A DNA stretch of 64,000 nt, taken from Actinomyces johnsonii (lineage in GTDB: Bacteria > Actinomycetota > Actinomycetes > Actinomycetales > Actinomycetaceae). The notes below the pieces were generated by a model. The model searched no databases. It saw only the letters and a list, made by a program, of their open reading frames with translations, and was not told the origin of the DNA. Below, piece by piece: positions 1 through 9,332 of this stretch. Each line of letters opens with the position of its first letter. Within the stretch, counting starts at the first letter, position 1. The translations under genes were made by a program, and so were the position numbers. The DNA lies in contig NZ_VICB01000022.1 of the NCBI RefSeq assembly GCF_006546835.1, forward strand, positions 1 to 64,000. Reading direction: 5' to 3'.

Positions 1-651
1 TCCCGGTTCAGGGCAGTGGCCCAGTGCTCGCTCCTTGCCGACGCCCGGTGCCGATGAAGACCTCGATGTCCTCGATATTCATCTTCGTGCCGCCTCTCGC
101 TGTATGGGTGCGGGGCCAGCCGGTGGACGACAGGTCCCGCACCCACGTTACGAAAGACCTCACACACTGCGGGCCGTTCCCCTTATCAGCGGTCACCAGC
201 GCCCGGCTGCTGCGGGTGACAACACCCCCCCCGGATCATCTAAGGACAGGGGCAAGACATCATGCCCACAGCAGCTGGCCCAGCCCCGGACCACCCGGGA
301 CCACCAACAAGGTAACGGGCGTCGCCTGAAGGACGCCGACATCGAGTTCATGACCGCACCGACCGCAGGTGCGGGACGCTCTGCGGACAGCCAGAGGCGG
401 CACCCCATGAATAGTATCCGTGTCCTGAAAAAGAACCTCTAAGAAGAATATGATGAGGGTGCGTGGTATTCGAACTGATGAGACTGTGACGGATTGACCG
501 TGGAGGCTCAGCGTATTTCAGTCATATATCAGTATTGCGTCGGTTCTGTGACGCCTTCGATGCTGGCTTGCGACCAGGTAATACTCATGGTGGTTTGTCC
601 TGTGCGCCATCATATGGGTGGCCCTCGAACACCCGACCAGGAAGTAATTCG
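1..651. other. No convincing gene; leader of tagD copy 1
   Basis: Short open frames occur on both strands here but none shows a recognisable domain, a good ribosome-binding site or plausible composition. The last 120 bases are more A/T-rich than the surroundings and probably carry the promoter of the cytidylyltransferase at 652. An AGGA box ends 9 bases before its ATG. The stretch may hold decayed remains of the same wall glycopolymer island. Confidence 0.5.
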
Positions 652-1044
652 ATGAAACGTGTGATCACCTACGGCACTTATGACCTGCTCCACTATGGTC
701 ATATTGCACTGCTGAAGCGCGCACGAGCGCTGGGTGACTTTCTGGTGGTGGCGCTCTCCAGTGATGAGTTCAACGCTGGAAAAGGGAAACGGGCCTACTT
801 CTCATATGAGGAACGAAAGGCGATGCTCGAGGCCATTCGATACGTGGACCTCGTGGTTCCAGAGCTGACCTGGGGGCAGAAGATCGAGGACATTTCCAAG
901 TACGATATTGATGTTTTCGTCATGGGTGACGACTGGAGCGGAGAGTTCGACGAACAGCTCAAGGGGCTGTGTGAGATCGTCTACTTTCCCCGTACCCCCG
1001 AAGTATCGACGAATCGGATCAAGAAAGATATGCGTCTGCGCTGA
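652..1044 (+). CDS. tagD: Glycerol-3-phosphate cytidylyltransferase (copy 1)
   Basis: A 130-residue protein of the usual TagD length. It should make CDP-glycerol from CTP and glycerol-3-phosphate, the activated precursor for glycerol-phosphate wall polymers, in the cytoplasm. It begins MKRVITYGTYDLLHYGH, which holds the nucleotidyltransferase HxGH motif (HYGH, about residues 14-17). Near the C-terminus it keeps RTPEVSTNRIKK, a good match to the family RTxGISTTxIK signature that helps bind phosphates. The ATG at 652 is preceded by AGGA at a suitable distance; an upstream in-frame extension to 535 lacks family homology. A CDP-glycerol glycerophosphotransferase lies about 1 kb downstream, so the pair could form one pathway. 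A close paralogue lies at 9333. Confidence 0.93.
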   Translation: MKRVITYGTYDLLHYGHIALLKRARALGDFLVVALSSDEFNAGKGKRAYFSYEERKAMLEAIRYVDLVVPELTWGQKIEDISKYDIDVFVMGDDWSGEFDEQLKGLCEIVYFPRTPEVSTNRIKKDMRLR

Positions 1045-1169
1045 ACAGAGACGTCTTGATGTGGGAAAGTGAAGAACCTGAAACGGCAATACGAGCCGAT
1101 GCAGAGCGAAATCTACAGGAGAATGAAGACAGTTATGGGTGCCGAGGACGCTGTCCTCAGAAGCATCGA

Positions 1170-1502
1170 CTGCACTGTTTGAGAGTCTCCAGGCTGAGGT
1201 AACGGCGGCCTTCACTTCGGTCCGCTTGTCGGCCTGTTCGGTCGGGACGGCGCCGACCAGACGGATGTTGGAGTGGTGGTCGGGGAAGTACGAGCCGGTC
1301 CGCAGCTTGGGGACAGCCACGTCGATCGTGCCTCACCGGGTGCCGGGGCCCGGTGGCGGCAGCCGTTGCGCCGACCCCTGCGCTCGGAGCAGGCCTGCCC
1401 GTACTCGGCGCCGCACACGCCCCCTGCCGGCAGCGGGCCACGATGGCGCCGGTCATCCTCACCCATAGCTTCAGCCCGCACGCAGGCAGCAGATTCGTGC
1501 AC
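1170..1502 (-). pseudogene. IS256/Mutator-family transposase remnant
   Basis: Minus-strand translation shows the N-terminal signature of IS256-family transposases split over two frames. One frame (upstream of about 1325) has GVCGAEYGQACSERRGRRNG, matching the CGAxYG...RNGYR region. The next frame has DVAVPKLRTGSYFPD, matching the VPKLRxGSYFPxW block that directly follows in intact proteins. The text after SYFPD no longer matches, and no DDE catalytic domain follows. It is therefore a frameshifted and truncated remnant between tagD and the glycosyltransferase remnant, consistent with past insertion and deletion in the island. Confidence 0.7.
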
Positions 1503-1571
1503 GCGAGCTGGGCCTTGAGGACTGGGGTGAGGCGAAGACCAGTAACCCTCTGGGAGCTGCTACAACCTTGT

Positions 1572-2033
1572 GCTCACCCGTGTGGAGGCCGACTGCATCG
1601 CCAGAATCGGTGACGGCCTCCGTGGCGACCCTGCCTCGTCGAGTCCCTCGCCGTAGCCGAGTACGCCTGCGCCGAGGTCGTCGGCAAGCGCTCCCACTAC
1701 CTGCACCTGAGAGGCCCGGATCTGCTGGTGCTGTGCTTCGCCGACTGGGGACACCGCTATACGGCCTCCGTCTCCGGGTTTACGCTGGTGGCCCGTACAG
1801 ATCTGGCGTGCGACGTCAGTTTTCCCGAGAAGACCCTCGGGGAGGGCGTCGGTTTCCTTAACGAGTGCGTAGGTGCTGGGGTCCGTATTTATTCGGCCTC
1901 CCGGTTCGGGTATGTCCAGCGCCGCGGAGCGACTTTCGGACACACCTGGGATATCTCCACCATGGAGCTGCTTATGACGTCCACCATTGGTCATTGGGGA
2001 CCGCCCCACGAAATGGAGATGCCCACCTCATGA
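1572..2033 (+). pseudogene. Glycosyltransferase C-terminal remnant (frameshifted)
   Basis: The frame read from about 1640 to the TGA at 2031-2033 gives LVLCFADWGHRYTASVSGFT, then LGEGVGFLNECV and RIYSASRFGYVQRR, then HTWD. This order matches the C-terminal half of family-2 glycosyltransferase-like proteins of wall polysaccharide clusters, where a GED-x-x-F box is followed by a YsxxRfnyvxxR box and HTW. The open frame breaks upstream: VEADCIARIGDG at 1580-1620 is in another frame, so the N-terminal catalytic half is shifted or lost. Its stop overlaps the start of the next gene (ATGA), showing that the two were once translationally coupled. Confidence 0.6.
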
Positions 2034-4441
2034 ACACCCGCAGCACCGAGACCATGCACGTCATCATCATCGGTTCCGCAGGTGGTCAGGACACGCTCGA
2101 CTCTCTTCAGCGGGACCTTCCCGAAACCGGGATCGCTCCCATCGGCTGCCCCGATCCGACAGTCGTGGCCCAGGCCCTCAGACCGCTGCCCGCCGGAAGC
2201 CGGATCCTGTTCCTGAAGGCCGGTGACAGGGTTGAGCCGGGCTACCTCACCTCTTTGGCCCAGCGCGGATCGAGCGACGCCGTCGGGCCCCTCTTGACGC
2301 CGTCAGCGGTGATCCGCCCCGACGGCACCCGGGATGACCGTCTTCAGTGGCGTTTCAACCACGGCAGTCGCATTGTGGACTTGACCGCCGAGCCTTACAT
2401 CTTTCCCGACACCATCAGCGGTGTCGTGCTCACCGTTCCCCGGCGAGGTCTGCCGGACTGGGGCAGTACGGGCCCTCTTCGCAATGTCGACGACGCCGAT
2501 GGTTCCGGCGGTGATAACGAGAATGCTGGCCTGAGCGGGCTCATCGCCCATATTGCGGCCAACGGCAACCGCCTCGGCCTCCACGACGGCCCCGCTGTCA
2601 TCCGCCATGCCTCGCCTCCCCCCGGTGCCTGGGGCGAGGCCGACCATTACCGCCACCTGCTGGGCACGATCCTCCCGACATGGCTTCAGGCCGACGACCC
2701 TCTCCCCGCTTGGGTCCACCAGCTCGTCATCCATCGCCTCATCCAGGTCGCCGAGGCCGACCGGGGGCTGCGCTACCCCTCAGCCGGGCTTACGGCCGTT
2801 GAGCGCACCGAGGTGGCCCGGCTTCTGCGTGCCGTCGCCCAACGCGTTCCCGCCGCCCAGATCGAGGCGTACTGCTCCACGCCACTGGCAGTGGGGCGCC
2901 GTACCGCGTTGGCGGCCATGGCCGGGGGCCCCATGCCTGCTCCGGTCCTTCCTCCGAGCCGCAGATTCCGCCGCGACCAGAAGGCCACCTACTTCTATAC
3001 CGGTGCCAAGCCGACGGAGCAGTGGAGAGTTGACGGCGCCTGGGTCAGCCCCACCAGCGCCAAGACGGTCGACCTCCGCTACTTCGACGAGGTGGTGCTC
3101 CACGAGCGCATCGTCTGGCTGCCCAAGGGAAAGATCTCCGCCGTCATCAACGGTCAGGAACTTCCCGTCGCCCCCTACCAGGGCGACCCCAAGCCCCCCG
3201 AAACTGTGCCTGGTCACCGCAGGCGCAACTCGTCATCGCCCGGACTGCGCCGGCGTCTGGCCAGGATGTTCAGCCGCGGCACCACGGAGGACCGGGGACG
3301 GCAGACTGCTGCGTCATCGGCCTCGACGGCGCCCTCGCCACCGTCGTCCTCAGCGTCTTCCTCGGTCTCGTCCGCGGCACCCTCCCCGTACACGGCCTCG
3401 TCCCCGACCGACTGGCCCCGAACCTGGCTATACATGGACCGCCACGACAGCGCCGGTGACAACGCCGAGCCGCTGTACCGCCATGCCCGTACCCACGCCC
3501 CCAGCGTCCGTCACATCTTCGTCATCGAACGCACCTGCCCGGACTGGGACCGGCTCGCGCAGGACGGCTTCGTCCTCATCGACCCCACCGGTCCGGGCTT
3601 CGACGCCGCCTGGACCGGCGCCGAGACCATCCTCCTGTCCGATATCGGTGACCCCCTCATCGAACACCGGCTCACCACCGGCTCGGGCACGGGCTCCGAT
3701 CAGCGCGTCGTCTTCCTCCAGCACGGCATGACCATGCGCGACATGTGGCGCTGGTTCAACAGTATCCGCCTGGACGTCGTCATATGCGCCACCACACCCG
3801 AGCAGACGGGTCTTACCGCGGACCACACCTCCTACACGCTCACTGACCGAGAGGTCTGGCGCACTGGATTTCCCCGCCATGACCACCTCTACAGTCTGCT
3901 GGGACAGAAGCGGGACCGCATCCTGCTGGCCCCCACCTGGGACCCGGAGGTCGCACGTGCTCTGAAGACCGATCCTGGCGCCGTCGGGCTTCTCAACGAT
4001 CTCTACCGGCCCTGGCTCGAGCTGGCCGCAGGTCTGACTCGTACAGGACACCGTGCCGTCCTCTTCGCCCACCCCAAGCTCGCGCTGAGCGCTCCTGAAT
4101 GGTTCAAGGCCCTGGGCATCCCGGCGGTCACTGGACGAGGACTTCCCGACCAGCTCGTCCGCTCGTGGGCAGTTGTCTCCGACCGGTCCTCCGTCCTCGA
4201 CGAGGGCATGGTCGCCGGCTGCGTCGGTATCGTCTGGGACCCCCGCGGCCGATCGGACACGGACCACTACCGAGCCCGGCACGAGGCCATAGGCGCCATC
4301 GGCGCTGACACCTCCGCGCAGGTGTACCAGGCGGTGGAGGATGTCGTATCCGGACGGGTCCTCGCCCCCGAGGACCTCATCCTGCTCGACGCCGGAGCCT
4401 GTGCTCGCCTCACCAAGCAGCTCCGTCGCAACACGATTTGA
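2030..4441 (+). CDS. CDP-glycerol glycerophosphotransferase (TagF/TagB-like)
   Basis: An 803-residue protein. The C-terminal half matches the CDP-glycerol glycerophosphotransferase family: FLQHGMT (His near residue 565), RTGFPRHDH (about 610-618), ILLAPTWDP and the nucleotide-site SDRSSVLDEG motif (about 717-726). It should polymerise glycerol-phosphate units from CDP-glycerol at the membrane. The N-terminal 250 residues look like a degenerate glycosyltransferase-type domain (ILFLKAGDRVEPGYL resembles the GT2 D-x-D/N loop), and a Pro/Ser/Ala-rich linker sits near residues 395-460. The ATG at 2030 overlaps the stop of the glycosyltransferase remnant; an upstream extension to 1865 reads through that remnant and is not preferred. 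Confidence is high for the family and lower for the exact polymer. Confidence 0.85.
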   Translation: MNTRSTETMHVIIIGSAGGQDTLDSLQRDLPETGIAPIGCPDPTVVAQALRPLPAGSRILFLKAGDRVEPGYLTSLAQRGSSDAVGPLLTPSAVIRPDGTRDDRLQWRFNHGSRIVDLTAEPYIFPDTISGVVLTVPRRGLPDWGSTGPLRNVDDADGSGGDNENAGLSGLIAHIAANGNRLGLHDGPAVIRHASPPPGAWGEADHYRHLLGTILPTWLQADDPLPAWVHQLVIHRLIQVAEADRGLRYPSAGLTAVERTEVARLLRAVAQRVPAAQIEAYCSTPLAVGRRTALAAMAGGPMPAPVLPPSRRFRRDQKATYFYTGAKPTEQWRVDGAWVSPTSAKTVDLRYFDEVVLHERIVWLPKGKISAVINGQELPVAPYQGDPKPPETVPGHRRRNSSSPGLRRRLARMFSRGTTEDRGRQTAASSASTAPSPPSSSASSSVSSAAPSPYTASSPTDWPRTWLYMDRHDSAGDNAEPLYRHARTHAPSVRHIFVIERTCPDWDRLAQDGFVLIDPTGPGFDAAWTGAETILLSDIGDPLIEHRLTTGSGTGSDQRVVFLQHGMTMRDMWRWFNSIRLDVVICATTPEQTGLTADHTSYTLTDREVWRTGFPRHDHLYSLLGQKRDRILLAPTWDPEVARALKTDPGAVGLLNDLYRPWLELAAGLTRTGHRAVLFAHPKLALSAPEWFKALGIPAVTGRGLPDQLVRSWAVVSDRSSVLDEGMVAGCVGIVWDPRGRSDTDHYRARHEAIGAIGADTSAQVYQAVEDVVSGRVLAPEDLILLDAGACARLTKQLRRNTI

Positions 4442-4919
4442 TACGCGCTTGCCCCCGTCCACCACGGGAAACGAGCTCCGCACCCGCTCGACTTCCGGTT
4501 CTGGGACGGAACCGTCCGAATCCATTCCTTTCGCCGGCCGGATCGTCGATGCGCCCGGTGCCGTCTGCCGCCATGACAAGTGGGCCTCCGGCGGTTCCCC
4601 GGCTCGGACCGCCTGGTCAGAGCCGGGGCGCTACGTCGCCCGGATCCTCCGCAACCCGTGGAAGCACCTCGGTGTCAGGGGGCGGGCCAGCATCCCGCTA
4701 CGGACGGACCTACTGGAGGTCGCCGTGGTGCGCGACGGCGAGGTCGTGGAGCTCTGCACCGGCGAGTTCGCCGGTGCGCAGGCCGAGCCTGCACGCTGTG
4801 CCGCGAACGATATCGGCCGGCTCCCCACTGGAATCACGGCGGGCAACGCTAGTCCGGAGGCGACGCTCCCCGGGTTCCCCTGTTGCCGAGACGGCCACGG
4901 TCGACACGGGAGGGCTGAG
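4442..4919. other. No confident gene; possible decayed coding DNA
   Basis: A gap between the glycerophosphotransferase and the convergent PKD-like gene. One plus-strand frame gives LLEVAVVRDGEVVELCTGEF near 4710-4770, which looks protein-like, but it has no start signal or recognised family and runs into the next gene on the other strand. It may be a relic of another wall polymer gene. No clear intrinsic terminator was seen. Confidence 0.4.
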
Positions 4920-5741
4920 TTAGTGTCCTTGGGCTTCTTCGGCGTCGTCGGTGAGGTAGGTGATGATGCGTACGAGGTCGTAGGGGGTGGAGGTTTCGGT
5001 GGTGGTGATGGTGCCTTCGATTGTGTGCCAGTTGGTGTGGCCGGTGGGGCGGTATCTGGTTGTCCAGGTGGTGGTTAGGGTGGTGGTGATGTTCTTGTCG
5101 GTGTGTTTGTAGTGGTGGGTGACGGTGTGGTTCGGGTAGGGGGCTCCGGGGTCGGTGGTGGTTGTGGTGGTTCCGTCTCCCCAGTTCCAGGTGTAGGAGA
5201 TGGGGGTGAACTCGACCTCGATTGCTGTGTCCAGGATGGTGGTGGTCTGGTAGCGGGGGGTGGGGTCGGTGTAGACGATGAAGGCTTTGGAGATGATGAC
5301 TTTCGGGCCGGGTGGTTGGCGGGTGATGCCCGAGCCCTGTGCGATGAGTGTGGCGGCTTGGCGGGTGGTGATCGTGATCGTGCGGGGGCCGCCGTTGGGC
5401 TCCTCGGGTCCGGAGGGCTGGAGCAGCCCGTTGTTCACGCAGTGAATCTCAGGGTGTTCGTCGCCGTTGTCGGTGCATTTTTGGTGGGGTTTCTCGTCCC
5501 ACATCGACGGGTCAGAGGCCGTCACCTTCGGACGAGGCGGCGACGCGGCGTCACCAGAGTCAGAGGGGCCTTCCTCGGTGATGGTCTCGCTTTTTTCTCC
5601 GCGAACATTAGGGGTGTTATCTTGTGTCTGGAATGAGTAGGAGATATCGCCTTGTGAAGATTTGTCTCCGTAATTGTTTTCAGTGCATAGTGGGAGGTGG
5701 GTGGCCATAACGAAACTCAGTAAGACAGCACGGTAGATCAT
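4920..5741 (-). CDS. Secreted PKD-like domain protein
   Basis: A 273-residue protein starting with a short hydrophobic stretch (YRAVLLSFVMATHLPLC) that may act as a signal or anchor. After a polar linker comes a C-terminal beta-rich region with SYTWNWGDGTTTTTT and HTVTHHYKHT, the W-x-W/F-GDG and H-x-Y signature of PKD domains. The Thr content is very high towards the end. PKD domains usually mediate extracellular contacts; no catalytic domain is visible. The start overlaps the stop of the lipoprotein gene at 5738 by four bases (ATGA), so the two are probably co-translated and act together at the surface. Confidence 0.7.
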   Translation of the reverse strand: MIYRAVLLSFVMATHLPLCTENNYGDKSSQGDISYSFQTQDNTPNVRGEKSETITEEGPSDSGDAASPPRPKVTASDPSMWDEKPHQKCTDNGDEHPEIHCVNNGLLQPSGPEEPNGGPRTITITTRQAATLIAQGSGITRQPPGPKVIISKAFIVYTDPTPRYQTTTILDTAIEVEFTPISYTWNWGDGTTTTTTDPGAPYPNHTVTHHYKHTDKNITTTLTTTWTTRYRPTGHTNWHTIEGTITTTETSTPYDLVRIITYLTDDAEEAQGH

Positions 5742-6487
5742 TCTGATTCAACCCTCACTCCACCAATCATCCATCGACCATTGCTGTAACGTACAGCAAA
5801 GTCAAGTACCTCATCCTCAGTTGGACTTGATGTTTCGGCGGCTTCCTCTCCTCCTGGATGGGATGTGATCGTTTGATGACTTACGGTGGCTTCAACCCTG
5901 TTGTAGTCGTACCCCTCAAGCTTTTCATAATACCTAATGTTACTGACATCCTGTTCCCACTTGTCAGCCCACCCTCCTGCGTTGTGTAGATTCGTGGCGT
6001 TATCGATTGTTGAGTGGCAGAACTTGCACTGGTTTTCGCTCATGGCTGCGAGTTCGGTGGTGTTGCCGGTTACGTAGGCGTAGCGGTAGAGGTCGAGGAA
6101 GTAGCCGACGCTGGCTGCTGCGCCTTCTGCGGTTTCCTCGTTCATCTGGTCGGGTTTGATGGGTGCGGGTTCGGCTAGGGCGGTGTCGCGCTGGGTCTTG
6201 AGTTCGGGGGTCAGGGCGGCTTCTCGGGAGGCGGTCGCTGAGGCGTTGGCGTCGGCGATTCCCTTCTCGGCCCGGGCGACGGCTGCAGACGCGCTGGCAC
6301 TGGCGCTCGCACTGGCCTCCGCCCGCGCGTCCTTCAGCGCGCAGCCCGCCGCCCCCAGGGCCAGGACGCATACCACCGCCAAACCGGCGGCCGCCCGGCG
6401 GCGCCCCAGACGAGAACCGGACCGACCGCACTCGGCGGCCGCCCTGTGCGCTCGTACGCGAGTCAGAGATCGTAGGGACGTGCTCAT
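5738..6487 (-). CDS. DUF6318-like lipoprotein
   Basis: About 249 residues from the ATG at 6487, which has a GAGGAGG box 9 bases upstream; an in-frame GTG at 6508 is an alternative start. The N-terminus is Arg-rich, followed by GLAVVCVLALGAAGC, a lipoprotein signal with the lipobox GAAGC. A low-complexity Ala/Ser region follows (ASASASASASAAVARAEK). The conserved globular part has AASVGYFLDLYRYAYVTGNT and ENQCKFCHSTI, the pattern of the DUF6318 domain, with a C-x2-C pair. It is probably exported and lipid-anchored. The downstream partner at 4920 is translationally coupled. No biochemical function is known to me. Confidence 0.75.
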   Translation of the reverse strand: MSTSLRSLTRVRAHRAAAECGRSGSRLGRRRAAAGLAVVCVLALGAAGCALKDARAEASASASASASAAVARAEKGIADANASATASREAALTPELKTQRDTALAEPAPIKPDQMNEETAEGAAASVGYFLDLYRYAYVTGNTTELAAMSENQCKFCHSTIDNATNLHNAGGWADKWEQDVSNIRYYEKLEGYDYNRVEATVSHQTITSHPGGEEAAETSSPTEDEVLDFAVRYSNGRWMIGGVRVESE

Positions 6488-6683
6488 CACCGATAGCCTC
6501 CTCGCCACCGAAACAACTCCTCAGGCCACCTGGGCGGGCGGCAGTGCCCGTCCGAGCGGTGTATTGACATTACCTGCACACACGCCCCGACCGCCAGACT
6601 TTGACACGGCCCTGTGGAAAACTCCGAGCCGGTTCTTCGAGCGGCATGGACGAGTCCTCGAAGTTTTGGAGGATTGATGGAGG

Positions 6684-7463
6684 TCAGAGCACCGGCGCGA
6701 GGCTGCGGGGAGCCTGAGCGATCTCCAGCTCGTCGGCGATCCAGGAGTACAAGGAATCGACGTAGTGGAACGGGGCTGAACCCCGGCGATGCGCGTCATC
6801 GGCGATGACGAGCTCGTCGGGGACGTGCAGGATCCGCACATCGGTTTCCCTGCGGACCAGGTCGATGTAGCGGGGCATCACCCAGTTGGCCTCCATTGCC
6901 GCCTGTCCCCAGCTCGGGACCATCGACTCGCCGGAGGTGGTCCTCGTAGCCCATGGCACGTTGATCAGAATCGTCTTGTCCGTGAGGCCGAGTCGATCCA
7001 GGAGACTGCCGAAATGCAGAAGGGCAGGCCTCCACAGGTGTAGGTGCTCCGCTGTCCCCAGCTCGAGAAACCTGGCGGCGAGTCCCTTGTAGAGGCCCGC
7101 CGTCAGAGCTTCTGCCGAACGGGTCAAGAAGGCCCCGGGAGCCGTCTCCAGGACGCCAAGACGCTCGTCGGTCAGGTCCCACAGCAGTAGATCCGTGCGT
7201 GCGGCGACGGATGTCAGCTGCGCCTCCAGGTTCCCCACCATGTCGGACAGAAAGGAGCGACGGGCGAAAGGCGATGGCAGTAACGATAGATCGACGTCGC
7301 CCACATCCGCCGGCCTTCCCGCACTAATGAGGGATTGGCGGGCGACATAACGTTCGACGCTCCAGCCCCGTTTCTCCATCTCGCGGGCCGCGTCCCTGGC
7401 CACGCAGGATCCGTAGACGGTGATTCGTCCTGTCAGCGTACTTTTTGTACTGCACATGGTCAT
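6684..7463 (-). CDS. DUF6270-like wall polymer-associated protein
   Basis: About 259 residues. After a short leader the protein reads GRITVYGSCVARDAAREMEK, the G-S-C/S-x-x-x-D block seen in DUF6270 proteins that sit in wall polysaccharide clusters and resemble SGNH-type hydrolases. Further on come LLWDLTDERLGV and, near the C-terminus, APFHYVDSLYSWIADEL, which supplies a conserved His-Tyr. No signal peptide is visible, so it is probably cytoplasmic. Two ATGs lie at 7463 and 7457; GAGGAG fits the second better. The longer frame to 7607 has no homology. It could modify the glycopolymer made by the neighbouring TagF-like enzyme, but that is inference. Confidence 0.65.
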   Translation of the reverse strand: MTMCSTKSTLTGRITVYGSCVARDAAREMEKRGWSVERYVARQSLISAGRPADVGDVDLSLLPSPFARRSFLSDMVGNLEAQLTSVAARTDLLLWDLTDERLGVLETAPGAFLTRSAEALTAGLYKGLAARFLELGTAEHLHLWRPALLHFGSLLDRLGLTDKTILINVPWATRTTSGESMVPSWGQAAMEANWVMPRYIDLVRRETDVRILHVPDELVIADDAHRRGSAPFHYVDSLYSWIADELEIAQAPRSLAPVL

Positions 7464-7753
7464 ACTCCTCGAGCGTGTCGGTAAGGCGATGTGCGACTCT
7501 CTGAGTGCTGGATCCGCACCCCTGCCGGTTTCCACTTCTCCCGACACGCGGTCAGGGTCGTGATGGCCTTCTCCGGCTTGTTCTTGGTGGTGTTCCAGGA
7601 CCGCCATCGGTAGTCATGAGTGATCTGGGGGCCTGGGCCGTCCTCGATGAGCTCACCGTTCATGAGCCATAGTGCTCGGGTGCGCATCTCCTCGATGACC
7701 TGCGTGGCGCCGACTTCGGGAGCCCAGTAGTGGATGAGAAGAGGGAACCGCAT
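7460..7753 (-). pseudogene. C-terminal remnant of TagH/Wzt-like ABC ATPase
   Basis: The frame reads EEMRTRALWLMNGELIEDGP followed by WNTTKNKPEKA. This corresponds to the last part of the ATP-binding subunit of polysaccharide or teichoic acid exporters (C-x-R-A-L-W-L-x-x-G-x-x-x-x-DGP). The Walker A, signature and Walker B motifs that should precede it are absent, and the upstream residues MRFPLLIHYWAPEVG do not belong to the family. It is a deleted gene fused to unrelated sequence, again showing decay of the wall polymer island. Confidence 0.55.
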
Positions 7754-7757
7754 GTCC

Positions 7758-8690
7758 TTACCCCGCTCTGTGTGGTGTGGGGACAAGATTTGGTGCTCCG
7801 ATGACGGAGGGTATCTGCAGATGGAGGAGCAGGATCATGGCTATGCGGGATGAAGCGTCCAGAGCCGGCCGCGGGTGGGAAGGCTGTTCACCGCCGGCGG
7901 GAGCAGGAGACGGCGGCCAGATCCGCCAGAAGAACCGATCTCCAGAGCATGCCGGCGCCCACCGCAGGGAGGACTCCAAGACGCTGCATACAGTCCAACC
8001 GGGCCCCATCCCCAGGGCGAGACGGAGGACGGGATGGGCGTTGACCGACAGGGAGAACACGGTCCCGCTGAGACCAACCAGTGCGAAGGTGAGCATCGTC
8101 GCCAGACCTGTGAGAACGACGTCGAACTTCGTTATGACCCGGACCGGGCTCCGATCGCGCGTCGCCATGAGGACGGCCGCCCAGGCAGCGAGCGAGGCTG
8201 TTAGAACGACGGTGAGTCCGTAGCCACGGGGGACAGGGCAGTGGTGAAGGGAGTCGATTCTCGCCACGCCCATGATGCGGGCCCTCCTCAGAATCGGTAT
8301 GGCGGTTGCGGTCGGGGGCACGGAGATGACAGCGGTCGCCACAAGCCCGCTCAAGAGCAGGACGCTCATGAGGCAAGCATCTGCAGCTCCAGGGTTCGTC
8401 GTGCTCCAGCCCGCCACCTTTATCGGCCTCTCCACTGGTCCGTCATGGCGACAACCGATCCACCGACACTGGCCGTCCGCGGCAGCAGGTGCACCTCCGT
8501 GATGAGATAGCGGTAACAGGATTCGGCCATGAATCCCGCGCCTGCGACAACGATGAATGGCATGACCCGTGTGGACGCCCACGGTCAGTGCTGCTATGTC
8601 GCGCACCGTGCCGTCACCTGAATGAGAACCGCGGCCGTGATTCCTGTCAACAACATGCGGGGGCGGAGAAACCGATGCGTTGACATGAGC
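7758..8690 (-). pseudogene. Degenerate multi-spanning membrane protein
   Basis: Minus-strand translation gives several hydrophobic segments distributed over two frames. The frame ending at 7758 holds LLLSGLVATAVISVPPTATA, LTVVLTASLAAWAAVLMAT and VVLTGLATMLTFALVGL. A second frame around 8470-8690 holds RMLLTGITAAVLIQVTAR, stops, then VMPFIVVAGAGFMAESCY. In-frame stops and the frame change between segments suggest a broken integral membrane protein, perhaps a permease partner of the ABC ATPase remnant at 7460. No family was recognised. A continuous frame to 8945 exists but its first 200 residues look non-coding. Confidence 0.35.
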
Positions 8691-8945
8691 ATCCTGATAA
8701 GGCTTGCCAGGCATAGTCATAGTGCCCGGAAGGTCATGTCTCGACGTGCTGCCGAGAAATCGGTAAGGAGATAGGGCGCCGAGGTGGACAGGGACGGGGA
8801 ACCTGAGGTTGCGCGAGCGGGCCCCGTGAAGGTCCGAGTGGGGGTGACGACGACCACTGGCGACCTCCAGACCGCTGGGATGGGTGAGGCCCGGGAGGAA
8901 GGCCTTCTTTACTTGCTTTCTCACAACGTTAGTTGTGTCGGACAA

Positions 8946-9332
8946 CTGTAAAAGCGGCCGTCGTCATGATTGAGCTGTCTGCAATCAGAATGTGACGTTC
9001 ACGGCCTGCCGTGACTGGGCTGAAACTCCCTGTAATCGTTGTGATACCAGGGAATACCGGGGTTCGGTCACATGACGGCCTCAGCTGGTTCTCGTGCGCT
9101 TCTGGCCCTGGCTCTCAGTTCGGCGCATTCATTGGGTTAAACGATAATGGGTGACGGTTGCCATAGTCGGCAGCCTGCTGCAGAGGAGTAACAAGGGGGT
9201 TTTGAGGGGGGAGAACTGCCTAGACTTAACGGCAAGCGCGTTGAATCTCCATACGCGCAATCAACGACAACATGATCGGTTTTTGTATGATTCGCACAAA
9301 AATCGATCGCTCTGATCCTGAGGACAATTCTG
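8946..9332. other. A/T-richer intergenic region before tagD copy 2
   Basis: No gene is supported. The last 100 bases are clearly more A/T-rich than the chromosome average here and contain the dyad-like stretch around 9278-9310 (GATCGGTTTTTGTATGATTC, then an A run and ATCGATCG). An AGGA box lies 9 bases before the ATG at 9333. This is the likely promoter region of the second cytidylyltransferase. Confidence 0.5.

Noticed and set aside
35-442. 135-codon open frame at the window start
   Set aside because: No ribosome-binding site, no recognised family, and composition typical of chance frames; kept only as a note in the gap entry.
3428-4579. 383-codon minus-strand open frame opposite the TagF-like gene
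   Set aside because: It lies antisense over the conserved C-terminal domain of the glycerophosphotransferase, has no recognisable domain or start signal, and is explained by GC-rich codon use on the plus strand.
7758-8945. Single intact 395-residue membrane protein
   Set aside because: Only the last half is hydrophobic in this frame; the matching upstream hydrophobic segments are in another frame with stops, so a broken gene is more likely.
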